Shown in pieces: positions 6,072 to 13,126 of a DNA stretch of 13,348 nt. A program made the translations under genes and the position numbers. Below the pieces are notes generated by a model. The model worked only from the letters and a program-made list of their open reading frames with translations, ran no database searches and had not been told where the DNA came from. Positions within the stretch are counted from its first letter, which is position 1; each line of letters starts with the position of its first letter. Source of the DNA: Dehalococcoidales bacterium (lineage in GTDB: Bacteria > Chloroflexota > Dehalococcoidia > Dehalococcoidales > RBG-16-60-22); assembly GCA_030615475.1 (NCBI GenBank), contig JAUWZF010000007.1, forward strand, positions 1-13,348, in the 5' to 3' direction.

Positions 6072-7444
6072 AGCAAAGTCGGCTCCACGCTGCCGAGGCT
6101 TTCAAACTTGGCCAGGTTATGGCGGAAACGCATCTTTATGCGGCCGGTCGGCCCGTTGCGGTGCTTGGCGATAATAACATCGGCTTCCTCACGGGGATAT
6201 TCACGGTCTGGGTGGGCGGCAATCCATTCCTCTTCAGTCTTGTAGTAATACTCGTCGCGATAGATAAAGAGGACGACATCCGCGTCCTGCTCGATGCTGC
6301 CGCTTTCACGGAGGTCGGAAAGCTGGGGTTCGTGGGAGGCGCGCCACTCCACGGCACGGCTGAGCTGCGATACCGCCAGTACCGGGGCATTAATTTCGCG
6401 GGCCAGTGCCTTGAGCGACCGGGAGATATAGCTGATTTCCTGCACCCGGTTCTCTCCCCTGATCCCTTCACCCTGCATCAGCTGGAGATAGTCGATAATA
6501 ACCATATCAATACCGCGCTCGTAGTTGAGGCGGAGCGCCTTGCTGCGCATTTCCGCCATGCGGAGCATCGGGGTATCGTCAATATAAATGGGAGCTTCCG
6601 ACAGGACGCCCGTAGCCTCCATGACCCGCCTTTCCTCATCCTCGGTATGCTGTCCAAACCGCACCCGCCGTGAGTTTACCCCGGACTCGCTGGACAGGAG
6701 GCGCAGCACCATGGAGTCGCGCGCCATCTCCGCGCTGAAGTGGGCGACGCACGCCCGGTGGTCGACGGCGGCGTTGCGGGCGATGTTCAGCGCCAGGCTG
6801 GTCTTCCCCATGCTGGGTCGGCCGGCGATAATGATGAGGTCGGCACGCTGGAAGCCGCCTAAAAATTCGTCCAGGCCGGGAAAACTGGAGAGCACGTAAG
6901 GTAACTCTTCGGGGCGTTCCTCGGTTGACGGCGGCGCTACCTCGAAATACTTGTCCAGCACCTGCCGGATATGGGTAAGGTCGCTGGTACCCTGCCCGCG
7001 ACGCAGCTTGAACAGTATGCTTTCGGCCTTCGCCAGGCTATCTTCGACGTCCGGGCCGGCCTCATAGCCGACGGCCGAGATACGGTCGCCGGCGCTTATC
7101 ATCTGGCGCATTACCGAAAGCCGGTAGACAATCCGGGCATAGTGCTCGATATCCAGAGAGGTGGGACAGATGGATATCAGATAGCTGAGCCGGGCGGCAC
7201 CCCCGCACGATTCAAGTCGTCCCTTCTGGGAAAGTTCCTGCGCCAGCGTCACCTGGTTGATGGCTTCGTCGCGCTCGTAAAGCGCCATGCAGGCCTCGTA
7301 AAGCCACTTGTTCTGCTCAAAATAGTAGTCCGCCGACTGAAGAAAGTCGGCAATCTGAAAAATAGCCGTGCCGTCAATCAGCAGCGAGCCGATGACCGCT
7401 TCTTCAGCATCGTTATCATTTGGCGGCAGCCTGACATCATTCAC
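6068..7444 (-). CDS. dnaB: Replicative DNA helicase DnaB
   Basis: This 458-residue protein has the full length of a replicative DnaB. The N-terminal domain begins PPNDNDAEEAVIGSLL. The RecA-like motor holds Walker A GRPSMGKTS (208-216), the catalytic glutamate region FSAEM (236-240), Walker B IIDYLQLM (316-323), AVSQLSRAVE (357-366), the DLRESGSIEQDADVV block (377-391) and the KHRNGPTG arginine-finger region (427-434). As a ring hexamer it unwinds DNA ahead of the fork. There is no intein: the P-loop region is continuous. The start is a GTG at 7444, overlapping the rplI stop by 8 bp, with AGGAG about 10 nt upstream inside rplI. The downstream neighbours are the probable loader genes, an arrangement that fits one replication operon. 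Confidence 0.96.
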   Translation of the reverse strand: MNDVRLPPNDNDAEEAVIGSLLIDGTAIFQIADFLQSADYYFEQNKWLYEACMALYERDEAINQVTLAQELSQKGRLESCGGAARLSYLISICPTSLDIEHYARIVYRLSVMRQMISAGDRISAVGYEAGPDVEDSLAKAESILFKLRRGQGTSDLTHIRQVLDKYFEVAPPSTEERPEELPYVLSSFPGLDEFLGGFQRADLIIIAGRPSMGKTSLALNIARNAAVDHRACVAHFSAEMARDSMVLRLLSSESGVNSRRVRFGQHTEDEERRVMEATGVLSEAPIYIDDTPMLRMAEMRSKALRLNYERGIDMVIIDYLQLMQGEGIRGENRVQEISYISRSLKALAREINAPVLAVSQLSRAVEWRASHEPQLSDLRESGSIEQDADVVLFIYRDEYYYKTEEEWIAAHPDREYPREEADVIIAKHRNGPTGRIKMRFRHNLAKFESLGSVEPTLL

Positions 7445-8342
7445 CCGATTCTTTCTCCTTCTCTTCCGCCTCTTCTACTTTAGTCTCAACTTCCTCTACT
7501 TTAGCCTCGGCTTCTGGTTCCTCTACCCTGGCTTTAGCTTTCTTCTTCGTTTTTGCTTTAGTCTTCTTTTCTTTCTTTTTTGCCTTTTCCGCTTTTTCCG
7601 GCTTCTCTTCCGCCACTGCTACCTTAGTCTCAACTTCATCTTCTTCAGCCCTGGCTTCCGGTTCTTCTGCCCTGGCTTCCGCTGCTTTCTTTTTCTTGGT
7701 CGATTTCGCCTTAGACTTCTTTTCCGCTTTCTTAGCCTTCTTCGGCTTCTCTTCCGCCGCTGCTACCTTAGTCTCAACTTCCTCTACTTTAGCCTTGGCT
7801 TCCGGTTCCTCTGCCTTGGCTTTAGCTTTCTTCTTCGTTTTTGTTTTAGTCTTCTTCTCTTTCTTTTCCGCCTTCTCCAGCTTCTCTTCCGCCACTTCGT
7901 CCGATATCACGTTAACCTTAATGACGGCCGTGATATCATGAGTGAACCTGACGGTCACGTCATGAGTGCCAAGCTGGCGAATCGGCTCGGCCATCTCTAT
8001 TTTCTTCTTGTCGACCTCATAGCCGGCGCTTTTACTCAGTTCCTCGGCGATATCGGCGGTGGTAACCGAACCATAGAGCCTCTCACTCTCACCGACCCTG
8101 GCCTTGAGAGTGATTTCAACTTCGCTTATCTTTTCAGCCAGCGCGGCCATCTCGGCTTCTTCAAGCTCACGCTGCTTGATTTTCTTCTTTAGCTGCGACT
8201 CAATCGCCACCGCGGCCTGCGAGTTGGCCACCACCACCAGCTTGCGGGGCAACAGGTAATTCCTGGCGTAGCCGTCGGCTACCACTCTGGTCTGGCCGAC
8301 CCTGGCAACGTTGGGGACATCCTCGATAAAAATAACCTTCAC
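7437..8342 (-). CDS. rplI: 50S ribosomal protein L9 with a long repetitive Lys/Glu/Ala tail
   Basis: Residues 1-148 are ordinary bL9. They include the N-terminal rRNA-binding domain with VGQTRVVADGYARNYLLPRKL (split about 15-35), a central helix rich in Lys and Glu, and the C-terminal domain with ESERLYGSVTTADIAE and an IRQLGTHDVTV strand. Residues 149-301 are an extra tail, highly charged and of low complexity, built from a 48-residue unit repeated about three times (EEKPEKAEKAKKKEKKTKAK, then EEPEAKAKVEEVETKV). L9 proteins are normally about 150 residues, so this one is doubled. The tail alternates Lys-rich and Glu-rich blocks and is probably helical or disordered; nucleic-acid contacts are possible. 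The GTG start at 8342 has AGGAG 6 nt upstream. The gene heads the operon with dnaB. Confidence 0.95.
   Translation of the reverse strand: MKVIFIEDVPNVARVGQTRVVADGYARNYLLPRKLVVVANSQAAVAIESQLKKKIKQRELEEAEMAALAEKISEVEITLKARVGESERLYGSVTTADIAEELSKSAGYEVDKKKIEMAEPIRQLGTHDVTVRFTHDITAVIKVNVISDEVAEEKLEKAEKKEKKTKTKTKKKAKAKAEEPEAKAKVEEVETKVAAAEEKPKKAKKAEKKSKAKSTKKKKAAEARAEEPEARAEEDEVETKVAVAEEKPEKAEKAKKKEKKTKAKTKKKAKARVEEPEAEAKVEEVETKVEEAEEKEKESGE
7472..7912 (-). repeat. 144-bp tandem repeat in the tail of rplI
   Basis: The marker TAGTCTCAAC (plus strand) occurs at 7481, 7625 and 7769, an exact 144-bp (48-codon) period, with flanking sequence similar in each copy (cttctctTCCGCC before it, AGCC..GGCTTC.GGTTC after it). 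The unit encodes alternating Lys-rich and Glu/Val-rich blocks. The copies are diverged but in register, so the tail grew by in-frame duplication. Confidence 0.85.
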
Positions 8343-8370
8343 TGCTTACTCCTTTTACTGATTACTGCTC

Positions 8371-8401
8371 ATTATACTTTAGTATATAGAAAACGCGTCA
8401 A
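8371..8401 (-). promoter_or_regulatory. Putative sigma70-type promoter for rplI-dnaB-dnaD-dnaC
   Basis: On the minus strand a perfect TATAAT (8371-8376) lies 19 nt after TTGACG (8396-8401). The spacer is longer than the ideal 17, which lowers confidence. Transcription would begin near 8364 and leave a leader of about 20 nt that includes the AGGAG of rplI. The 117-bp gap after trxB contains no clear terminator, so read-through from trxB may also feed the operon. Confidence 0.5.
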
Positions 8402-8459
8402 TACCCATCCAAGCGTATTGCCAAGAAAATTTTAAGGATTTTTCTATAAAAACTTATAT

Positions 8460-9386
8460 CTAACCTGTGATATATTTTTCGGCACCGATGGCGGCCACGG
8501 CGCCATCACCGGCGGCGGCGATAACCTGCCGGATAGAGTTGCTGCGTATGTCACCGGCGGCGAAAATGCCGGGAACACCGGTCTCCATCTTTTCATTGGT
8601 AATGATGGTGCCGATGTCATCCAGTTTCACGATATCCTTGAGATAACCGGTATTGGGCTTGAAACCGACCGCCATGAACACCCCGGAGACATCAAGGACG
8701 GTTTTCTTTTTGGTCTTAACATTACTTACCCTGACCCTGTTAACGAAGGCATCACCGACGATTTCCTCAAGCACGCTATCCCAGAGGAACTCGATTTTCT
8801 TTTCGGCGAAGGCCTTTTCCTGTAGAATTTTCGCGGCGCGCAGCTCGTCACGGCGGTGTATGACCGTTATCCTGGAAGCGAACCTGGTAAGCTCAAGAGC
8901 CTCGGTAATAGCGGCGTTGCCACCCCCCACCACGGCCACCGCCCTGCCACGGAAGAAGGGGCCGTCGCAGGTAGCACAGTAAGAGACGCCTTTGCCGGTA
9001 AATTCGGCCTCACCGGGCACGCCGAGTTTCTGCCGCTCCGAGCCACCGGCGATGATTATGGCTTTAGCCGTGAAGTCGCCCTGAGAGGTCCTGACCACCT
9101 TCTGCCTGCCTTTTATATCAATACCGGTAACCTCGGCAACGAGCGTCTCCAGTCCGAACTTCGTCGCCTGTTGATGCATCGCCTCGGTCAAATCGATACC
9201 GCTGATACTCTCGTTAAAACCGGGGTAATTCTCCACCCATTCGGCATTGATTATCTGACCGCCGACCGCTCCCCTCTCGATAAGGAGGCTGCTCAGCCTG
9301 GCCCTGGCAGCGTAAATACCCGCGCTGAGCCCGGCGGGCCCGCCGCCGATAATGACGATATCATACTTTTTCGGGGACTTATTCAC
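8460..9386 (-). CDS. trxB: Thioredoxin reductase (NADPH, FAD)
   Basis: This 308-residue protein is a low-molecular-weight thioredoxin reductase of normal length. It has the FAD-binding IIGGGPAGLSAG (12-23), the redox-active CATC (137-140), the NADPH-binding GGGNAA (154-159) with HRRDELR (177-183), and the second FAD motif GIFAAGDIR (273-281). The HRR-x3-R arginines fit use of NADPH. It reduces thioredoxin, encoded directly upstream. The GTG at 9386 is chosen because GGGAG lies 6 nt before it; a TTG at 9389 is the only longer option nearby. The gene starts 20 bp after the trxA stop. Confidence 0.95.
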   Translation of the reverse strand: MNKSPKKYDIVIIGGGPAGLSAGIYAARARLSSLLIERGAVGGQIINAEWVENYPGFNESISGIDLTEAMHQQATKFGLETLVAEVTGIDIKGRQKVVRTSQGDFTAKAIIIAGGSERQKLGVPGEAEFTGKGVSYCATCDGPFFRGRAVAVVGGGNAAITEALELTRFASRITVIHRRDELRAAKILQEKAFAEKKIEFLWDSVLEEIVGDAFVNRVRVSNVKTKKKTVLDVSGVFMAVGFKPNTGYLKDIVKLDDIGTIITNEKMETGVPGIFAAGDIRSNSIRQVIAAAGDGAVAAIGAEKYITG

Positions 9387-9406
9387 CAATCTCTCCCTCT
9401 TTACGT

Positions 9407-9730
9407 CTAAAGGGCTGCTTCCAGGCTCTTCTTTAACTCGTCCTTCGGTCGGAAGCCGATAATCGTGTCAACAGGCTGTCCTGCCTTAAAGACAATCAGT
9501 GTAGGAATGCTCATAATCCCGTACTGGCTGGCAATTTTAGGGTTACCGTCAACATTTACCTTAACAAAGCTGAACCTGCCTTCATACTCTTCCGCCAGTT
9601 CCTCAACAACAGGCGCCACCATCCGGCACGGCCCGCACCAGGGCGCCCAGAAATCGACCAGTACCGGTGTCTCCGCCTGTAAGACTGCTTCATTAAACTT
9701 TGCTTCTTCAATTTCCACTGGCTTGCTCAT
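9407..9730 (-). CDS. trxA: Thioredoxin
   Basis: This 107-residue protein is a typical thioredoxin with the active site WCGPC (31-35), the FVKVNVD strand, the cis-proline SIPT and the GFRPKDEL C-terminal helix start. It is a cytoplasmic disulfide reductant and, with trxB just downstream, forms a complete thioredoxin system. A strong GGGAGGG lies 5 nt before the ATG. That site and the first 23 bases lie inside the end of plsX, so expression is tied to plsX translation. There is no signal peptide. Confidence 0.96.
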   Translation of the reverse strand: MSKPVEIEEAKFNEAVLQAETPVLVDFWAPWCGPCRMVAPVVEELAEEYEGRFSFVKVNVDGNPKIASQYGIMSIPTLIVFKAGQPVDTIIGFRPKDELKKSLEAAL

Positions 9731-10721
9731 AGTTTCCCTCCCTAACTTTTTCGGCTATGCCGCATTCTACAGTCTCCTTGGCGAGACCGATGGCGTTCTT
9801 GATAGCTTTGGCCTGGCTGCGGCCGTGCGCGATAATAACATTGCCGTTCACGCCGAGGAGGCAGGCCCCGCCATACTCGGTATAGTCCATTTTTTTCGTC
9901 CAGGAACCCAGCCCGATGTCACGGAGCAGGTCACGCGCGCGAAGTCGCGAGGCGCTGGAAAAAACATGCCCCATCTGCCGCACCGAGTTTAAAAAATTAT
10001 CGTTGAAACCCTCGATGGTCTTGATGACGATATTGCCGGTGAAGCCATCGGTCACGATAACATCAACGGTTCTCTTGACGATATCATGTCCTTCCATATT
10101 GCCGGTAAAATTGATGTCTTTGGCATTTTTTAGAAGCTCGTAGGTCTCCTGGGTCAGACGGTTGCCCTTACCCTCCTCGGCACCGCTACTGAGAAGGCCG
10201 ACACGCGGCGATTCGATTTTGAGAAGGTATTTACTGTAAAGAGAACCCACCCTGGCAAATTCCAGAAGGTGCTCCGGACGACAATCGGAGTTGGCGCCGG
10301 CGTCCACCAGAAGCGCCGGGAAAGACGATATAGTATCCAGAAAACAGCCGATGGCCGCCCGGCTGACCCCATTCACCCTGCCGAGGGTGAGCAGCGCCGA
10401 CGCCACCACCGCCCCGGTATTCCCCGCCGAAACAAAAGCCTGAGCACCGCCGCTCTTGAGCAGGCCAATGCCGACTACGATTGACGAGTTAGGCTTGTTT
10501 CGAATGGCCTTAATCGGGTGCTCGTTAAAATCGATAATCTGCTTGGCGTCAACGATGGTAACAGGGGCCTTGCCCACAGATTTCTGCGCCAGTTTACGCA
10601 GTACGCTTCTCCGGCCCACCAGGGCTATCTCCACGCCATACTCCTGGGCTGCTTTTATGGCACCCTTAACCACCTCGTGCGGAGCGAAGTCGCCCCCGGC
10701 TGCATCAACCGCAATTTTCAT
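9708..10721 (-). CDS. plsX: Phosphate acyltransferase PlsX
   Basis: This 337-residue protein is PlsX, which converts acyl-ACP to acyl-phosphate for the first acylation of glycerol-3-phosphate (with PlsY) in phospholipid synthesis. Family motifs are visible: the N-terminal MKIAVDAAGGDFAPHEVVKG (usually DAMGGD), SAGNTGAVVASALLTLGR, the LLVDAGAN segment, IVTDGFTGNIVIKTIEG and the C-terminal YGGACLLGVNG-x-x-I-x-H-G. Length is normal. The protein is peripheral to the membrane in characterised members. The gene starts 9 bp after the activase stop with only a weak ribosome site, which suggests translational coupling. PlsX is often next to fabH/fabD or acpP; here its neighbours are an activase and thioredoxin. 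Confidence 0.96.
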   Translation of the reverse strand: MKIAVDAAGGDFAPHEVVKGAIKAAQEYGVEIALVGRRSVLRKLAQKSVGKAPVTIVDAKQIIDFNEHPIKAIRNKPNSSIVVGIGLLKSGGAQAFVSAGNTGAVVASALLTLGRVNGVSRAAIGCFLDTISSFPALLVDAGANSDCRPEHLLEFARVGSLYSKYLLKIESPRVGLLSSGAEEGKGNRLTQETYELLKNAKDINFTGNMEGHDIVKRTVDVIVTDGFTGNIVIKTIEGFNDNFLNSVRQMGHVFSSASRLRARDLLRDIGLGSWTKKMDYTEYGGACLLGVNGNVIIAHGRSQAKAIKNAIGLAKETVECGIAEKVREGNYEQASGN

Positions 10722-10730
10722 ATCTTTCAG

Positions 10731-11705
10731 CTAATCTCCCTGACCAACGGTACTTTCTTCCCACATGTCGCATTGTCCTCCCCAGCAGGCAACAACCCGG
10801 TCGTCCTCTGAAATCCGGACGATTTCACACGCGGTCGGACAGGCCTGACATTCGAACGACGAGGTCTGATACTCAATTTCGCTGACGCCGAATCCCTTGA
10901 ACTTACAGCCGTTACGGCTGACAGCGGCACGCTCATGCACCAGCAGGGCGGCGCCGATAGCCCCCATGACCTCATGGTGGGGAGGCACGGTTATCTCCAT
11001 TTCAAGTTCCTCCCGCAGCGCCCTGACGATACCCTGATTAAAGGCAACCCCTCCCTGAAAGAGCACGGGCGGCTGGATATCCTTATGCGAGCCGACATCG
11101 CTCAAGTAGTTACGTACCAGCGCGCGGCAGAGGCCATAAATAATATCATCGACGTTATGTCCCGTCTGCTGCTTGTGCACCATGTCCGACTCGGCGAAAA
11201 CGGTGCAGCGCCCGGAAATACGGACCGAGTCGCCGCCGAGTAAAGCCCGCCGGGACAATTCCTCGATGCTCATGTTAAGTCGGCCCGCCTGGTGGTCGAG
11301 GAAGCTGCCGGTACCGGCGGCGCATACGGTGTTCATACCGAAATCGGTAACCATGCCGTCCCGGATAATGATAATCTTGCTGTCCTGGCCACCGATTTCG
11401 ATGACCGTCCGCACTTCCGGGACATTATCAATGGCCGCCACAGCCTGGCAGGTGATTTCGTTTTTCACCAGGTCGGCACCGACGACGGCCCCGGCCAGGT
11501 AGCGGGCGCTTCCGGTGGTAGCCACACCCTTAATTTCAGCATCCGCCGGCAACTGCTGCCCTATTTGCCGCAATCCCCGCTGCACCATGGCCACCGGCCG
11601 GCCCCCGGTGGGCAGGTACAAACTGGCGAGCAGCTCGTCGGCTGAATTCAGCACGGCGAACTTGGTGGTAACCGACCCGACATCAATACCCAGATAGGCT
11701 TCCAT
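10731..11705 (-). CDS. BadF/HgdC-type activase ATPase (2-hydroxyacyl-CoA dehydratase activator family) with Cys-rich tail
   Basis: This 324-residue protein is an ASKHA-fold ATPase: phosphate loops GIDVGSVTTK (6-15) and IEIGGQDSK (102-110), and the adenosine loop VMGAIGAALL (246-255). C128 in NTVCAAGTGSFLD and C167 in RCTVFAESD match the two cysteines per subunit that hold the shared [4Fe-4S] cluster of such activases as homodimers. In that family ATP hydrolysis drives one electron into a partner dehydratase or reductase. After the ATPase core (about 262) a tail carries C267, C286, C289, C293, C307 and C312. The C-x2-C-x3-C and WGGQC pattern resembles the linker in the large fused activase-dehydratase proteins, but here the chain stops. 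No dehydratase gene is in the window, so the substrate is unknown. It is followed 9 bp later by plsX. Confidence 0.88.
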   Translation of the reverse strand: MEAYLGIDVGSVTTKFAVLNSADELLASLYLPTGGRPVAMVQRGLRQIGQQLPADAEIKGVATTGSARYLAGAVVGADLVKNEITCQAVAAIDNVPEVRTVIEIGGQDSKIIIIRDGMVTDFGMNTVCAAGTGSFLDHQAGRLNMSIEELSRRALLGGDSVRISGRCTVFAESDMVHKQQTGHNVDDIIYGLCRALVRNYLSDVGSHKDIQPPVLFQGGVAFNQGIVRALREELEMEITVPPHHEVMGAIGAALLVHERAAVSRNGCKFKGFGVSEIEYQTSSFECQACPTACEIVRISEDDRVVACWGGQCDMWEESTVGQGD

Positions 11706-11757
11706 AGTTCTTCTCTAAAGTTAATATTCCCCGTCCCTCTTAAACGCCCCTTAACAG

Positions 11758-12927
11758 TTACTTGCCTTTGCGGAACTCTTCCCAGACTTTTTCGGCTGTT
11801 TCCGGACCGGCCAGGAGGTCGACAACGGTCATCGCCATGGCCCTGGCCGCGTCAAGAAGACCGCGCAGGCCGTCCTCCGAGGCGGCGACCCTGGCGAACT
11901 GCGGGGTGTGCAATTGAATATCCTGCGAGGCTATAGCTACCAGCGGCTGAATGGTGGGCACCAGCTGGCTGACATTACCGACATCCGTACTGAAAGTCAT
12001 CATGGTATTATCGCCGAGACGTATGCTGCGTCCCAGCGACTGCATATTCTGTTTAAAAAGCCGGGCCATGGTCAGGTTATTGAACATGGCGGCGTAGTGC
12101 TCTCCCCACTTATATTTCAGTTTAGCACCGGTGGCCCTGGACGCGCCATTAAAACAGTCTATGACCTTTTTTTTCAGTTCATCGAGATAGGCATCGTTCT
12201 CGGCGCGCACGATAAAAGTAGCGGCGGTGTGGGCCGGAACGATGTTGGGCGCCTCACCGCCGTCGGTAATGATACCGTTAATGCGGGCCCTATCCCTGAT
12301 ATGCTGTCGCAGGGAATTAATGGCGTTATAGGACTGAATCATAGCCTCCAGGGCGTTGATACCGGCCTCCGGTTCGGCAGCGGCATGGGCCGCCTTACCG
12401 ATAAATTCAACCTCCAGGGTCTCGCAGGCGAGGGTGTTCATCACCACCGTATTACCCCCACCCGGGTGGGCTATCATCGCCATATCCACATCAGTGAAAG
12501 CACCCCTTTCCGCCATGATGGCCTTACCGCCGTACAATTCCTCGCCGGGTGTACCGAATATCATAATACTGCCACCCAGTTCGTCCACAGCCCGCCGGGA
12601 AGCCACACCGGCAGCAACAGAGCTGGTAGCTATCAGGTTGTGGCCGCAGGCATGTCCCAGCTTGGGTAGAGCATCGTATTCGGCAAGAAAAGCGATGACC
12701 GGTCTGCCTGTCCCATACCTTCCCCGAAAAGCCGTCGGCAGTTCACAGATGCCCTTCTCTACGGTAAATCCATTCTGCTCAATGAATTCCGCCAGCCAGG
12801 CAGACGACTTTTGCTCCTCGAAAGCTATTTCGGGGTTATCATGCAGTTTCTTACTCAGCTTACCGAGTTCATCGTAACGAGTATCTATTTCCCCGATAAC
12901 AGCGGCTTTCAGTTTATCGATATCCAT
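11758..12927 (-). CDS. M20-family amidohydrolase (AbgB-like zinc peptidase/amidase)
   Basis: This 389-residue protein belongs to the M20 metallopeptidases, in the group with aminobenzoyl-glutamate hydrolase subunit B and N-acyl-amino-acid amidohydrolases. Probable metal-site residues are in GHACGHN (91-97; C94, H96), GTPGEE (125-130; general base E129 and ligand E130), AHPGG (H154) and HTPQF (H340). A lid or dimerisation domain lies between about 165 and 285, with GKAAHAAAEPEAGINAL at its start. STDVGNVS (313-320) is typical of the AbgB-like group. There is no signal peptide, so it is cytoplasmic; it probably hydrolyses an amide bond of an N-acyl or peptide substrate, which cannot be named from sequence. 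AAGGAG lies 8 nt before the ATG. It sits 52 bp upstream of the activase gene and may be the first gene of that operon. Confidence 0.9.
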   Translation of the reverse strand: MDIDKLKAAVIGEIDTRYDELGKLSKKLHDNPEIAFEEQKSSAWLAEFIEQNGFTVEKGICELPTAFRGRYGTGRPVIAFLAEYDALPKLGHACGHNLIATSSVAAGVASRRAVDELGGSIMIFGTPGEELYGGKAIMAERGAFTDVDMAMIAHPGGGNTVVMNTLACETLEVEFIGKAAHAAAEPEAGINALEAMIQSYNAINSLRQHIRDRARINGIITDGGEAPNIVPAHTAATFIVRAENDAYLDELKKKVIDCFNGASRATGAKLKYKWGEHYAAMFNNLTMARLFKQNMQSLGRSIRLGDNTMMTFSTDVGNVSQLVPTIQPLVAIASQDIQLHTPQFARVAASEDGLRGLLDAARAMAMTVVDLLAGPETAEKVWEEFRKGK

Positions 12928-12974
12928 CCCTGTGTCTCCTTATACGGAAGGAGAATTTTCACGCCAATATACTC

Positions 12975-13003
12975 ATTATAACCCAGTAAGGGAGGGATTT
13001 CTA
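12975..13003 (-). promoter_or_regulatory. Putative sigma70-type promoter for the amidohydrolase gene and operon
   Basis: On the minus strand TAGAAA (12998-13003) is followed after 17 nt by a perfect TATAAT (12975-12980). Transcription would start near 12968, about 40 nt before the ATG at 12927, leaving room for the AAGGAG ribosome site. Spacing is ideal and the -35 matches 4 of 6 bases. Confidence 0.55.
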
Positions 13004-13069
13004 GGCGGTGTTCAATGAGATTTAGCGGACAGCTTAGCGTTTCCACCTCTTACAACCCTCCCCCTTTGT

Positions 13070-13094
13070 CCCCCTCCCTTGGAAAGGGAGGGGG
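13070..13094. repeat. Perfect 11-bp inverted repeat (C/G-rich hairpin)
   Basis: CCCCCTCCCTT (13070-13080) and AAGGGAGGGGG (13084-13094) are exact reverse complements with a 3-nt loop. It lies 143 bp upstream of the amidohydrolase start. No T tract follows directly on either strand, so a classical intrinsic terminator is not assured; it may be a repetitive intergenic palindrome. Confidence 0.8.
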
Positions 13095-13105
13095 AAGTAT
13101 TTTAA

Positions 13106-13126
13106 AAGAGAGGCTTCGCCTCTCTT
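13106..13126. repeat. Perfect 9-bp inverted repeat (AAGAGAGGC hairpin)
   Basis: AAGAGAGGC (13106-13114) pairs with GCCTCTCTT (13118-13126) across a TTC loop. On the minus strand it is followed by TTTTAAAATACTT, a weak T-rich tract, and on the plus strand by AAACTCTCC. It may act as a terminator for a minus-strand transcript entering from the right, or be part of the same intergenic element as the hairpin 11 bp to its left. Confidence 0.7.

Noticed and set aside
6068..7444. Possible intein in DnaB
   Set aside because: The protein has the normal 458-residue length, and the P-loop and the DLRESGSIEQDADVV regions, both common intein sites, are uninterrupted.
7368..8192. Open plus-strand frame of 274 codons, rich in Phe and Leu, resembling a membrane protein
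   Set aside because: It is the antisense of rplI: the Lys/Glu codons of the tail (AAG, GAA) read as CTT and TTC on the other strand. No ribosome site or family motif supports it.
8402..8459. AT-rich segment after trxB as an intrinsic terminator
   Set aside because: It has T runs but no GC-rich stem before them on the minus strand.
11908..12669. Long plus-strand open frame opposite the amidohydrolase gene
   Set aside because: Shadow of the M20 coding sequence, whose metal-site motifs and ribosome site fix the minus strand as coding.
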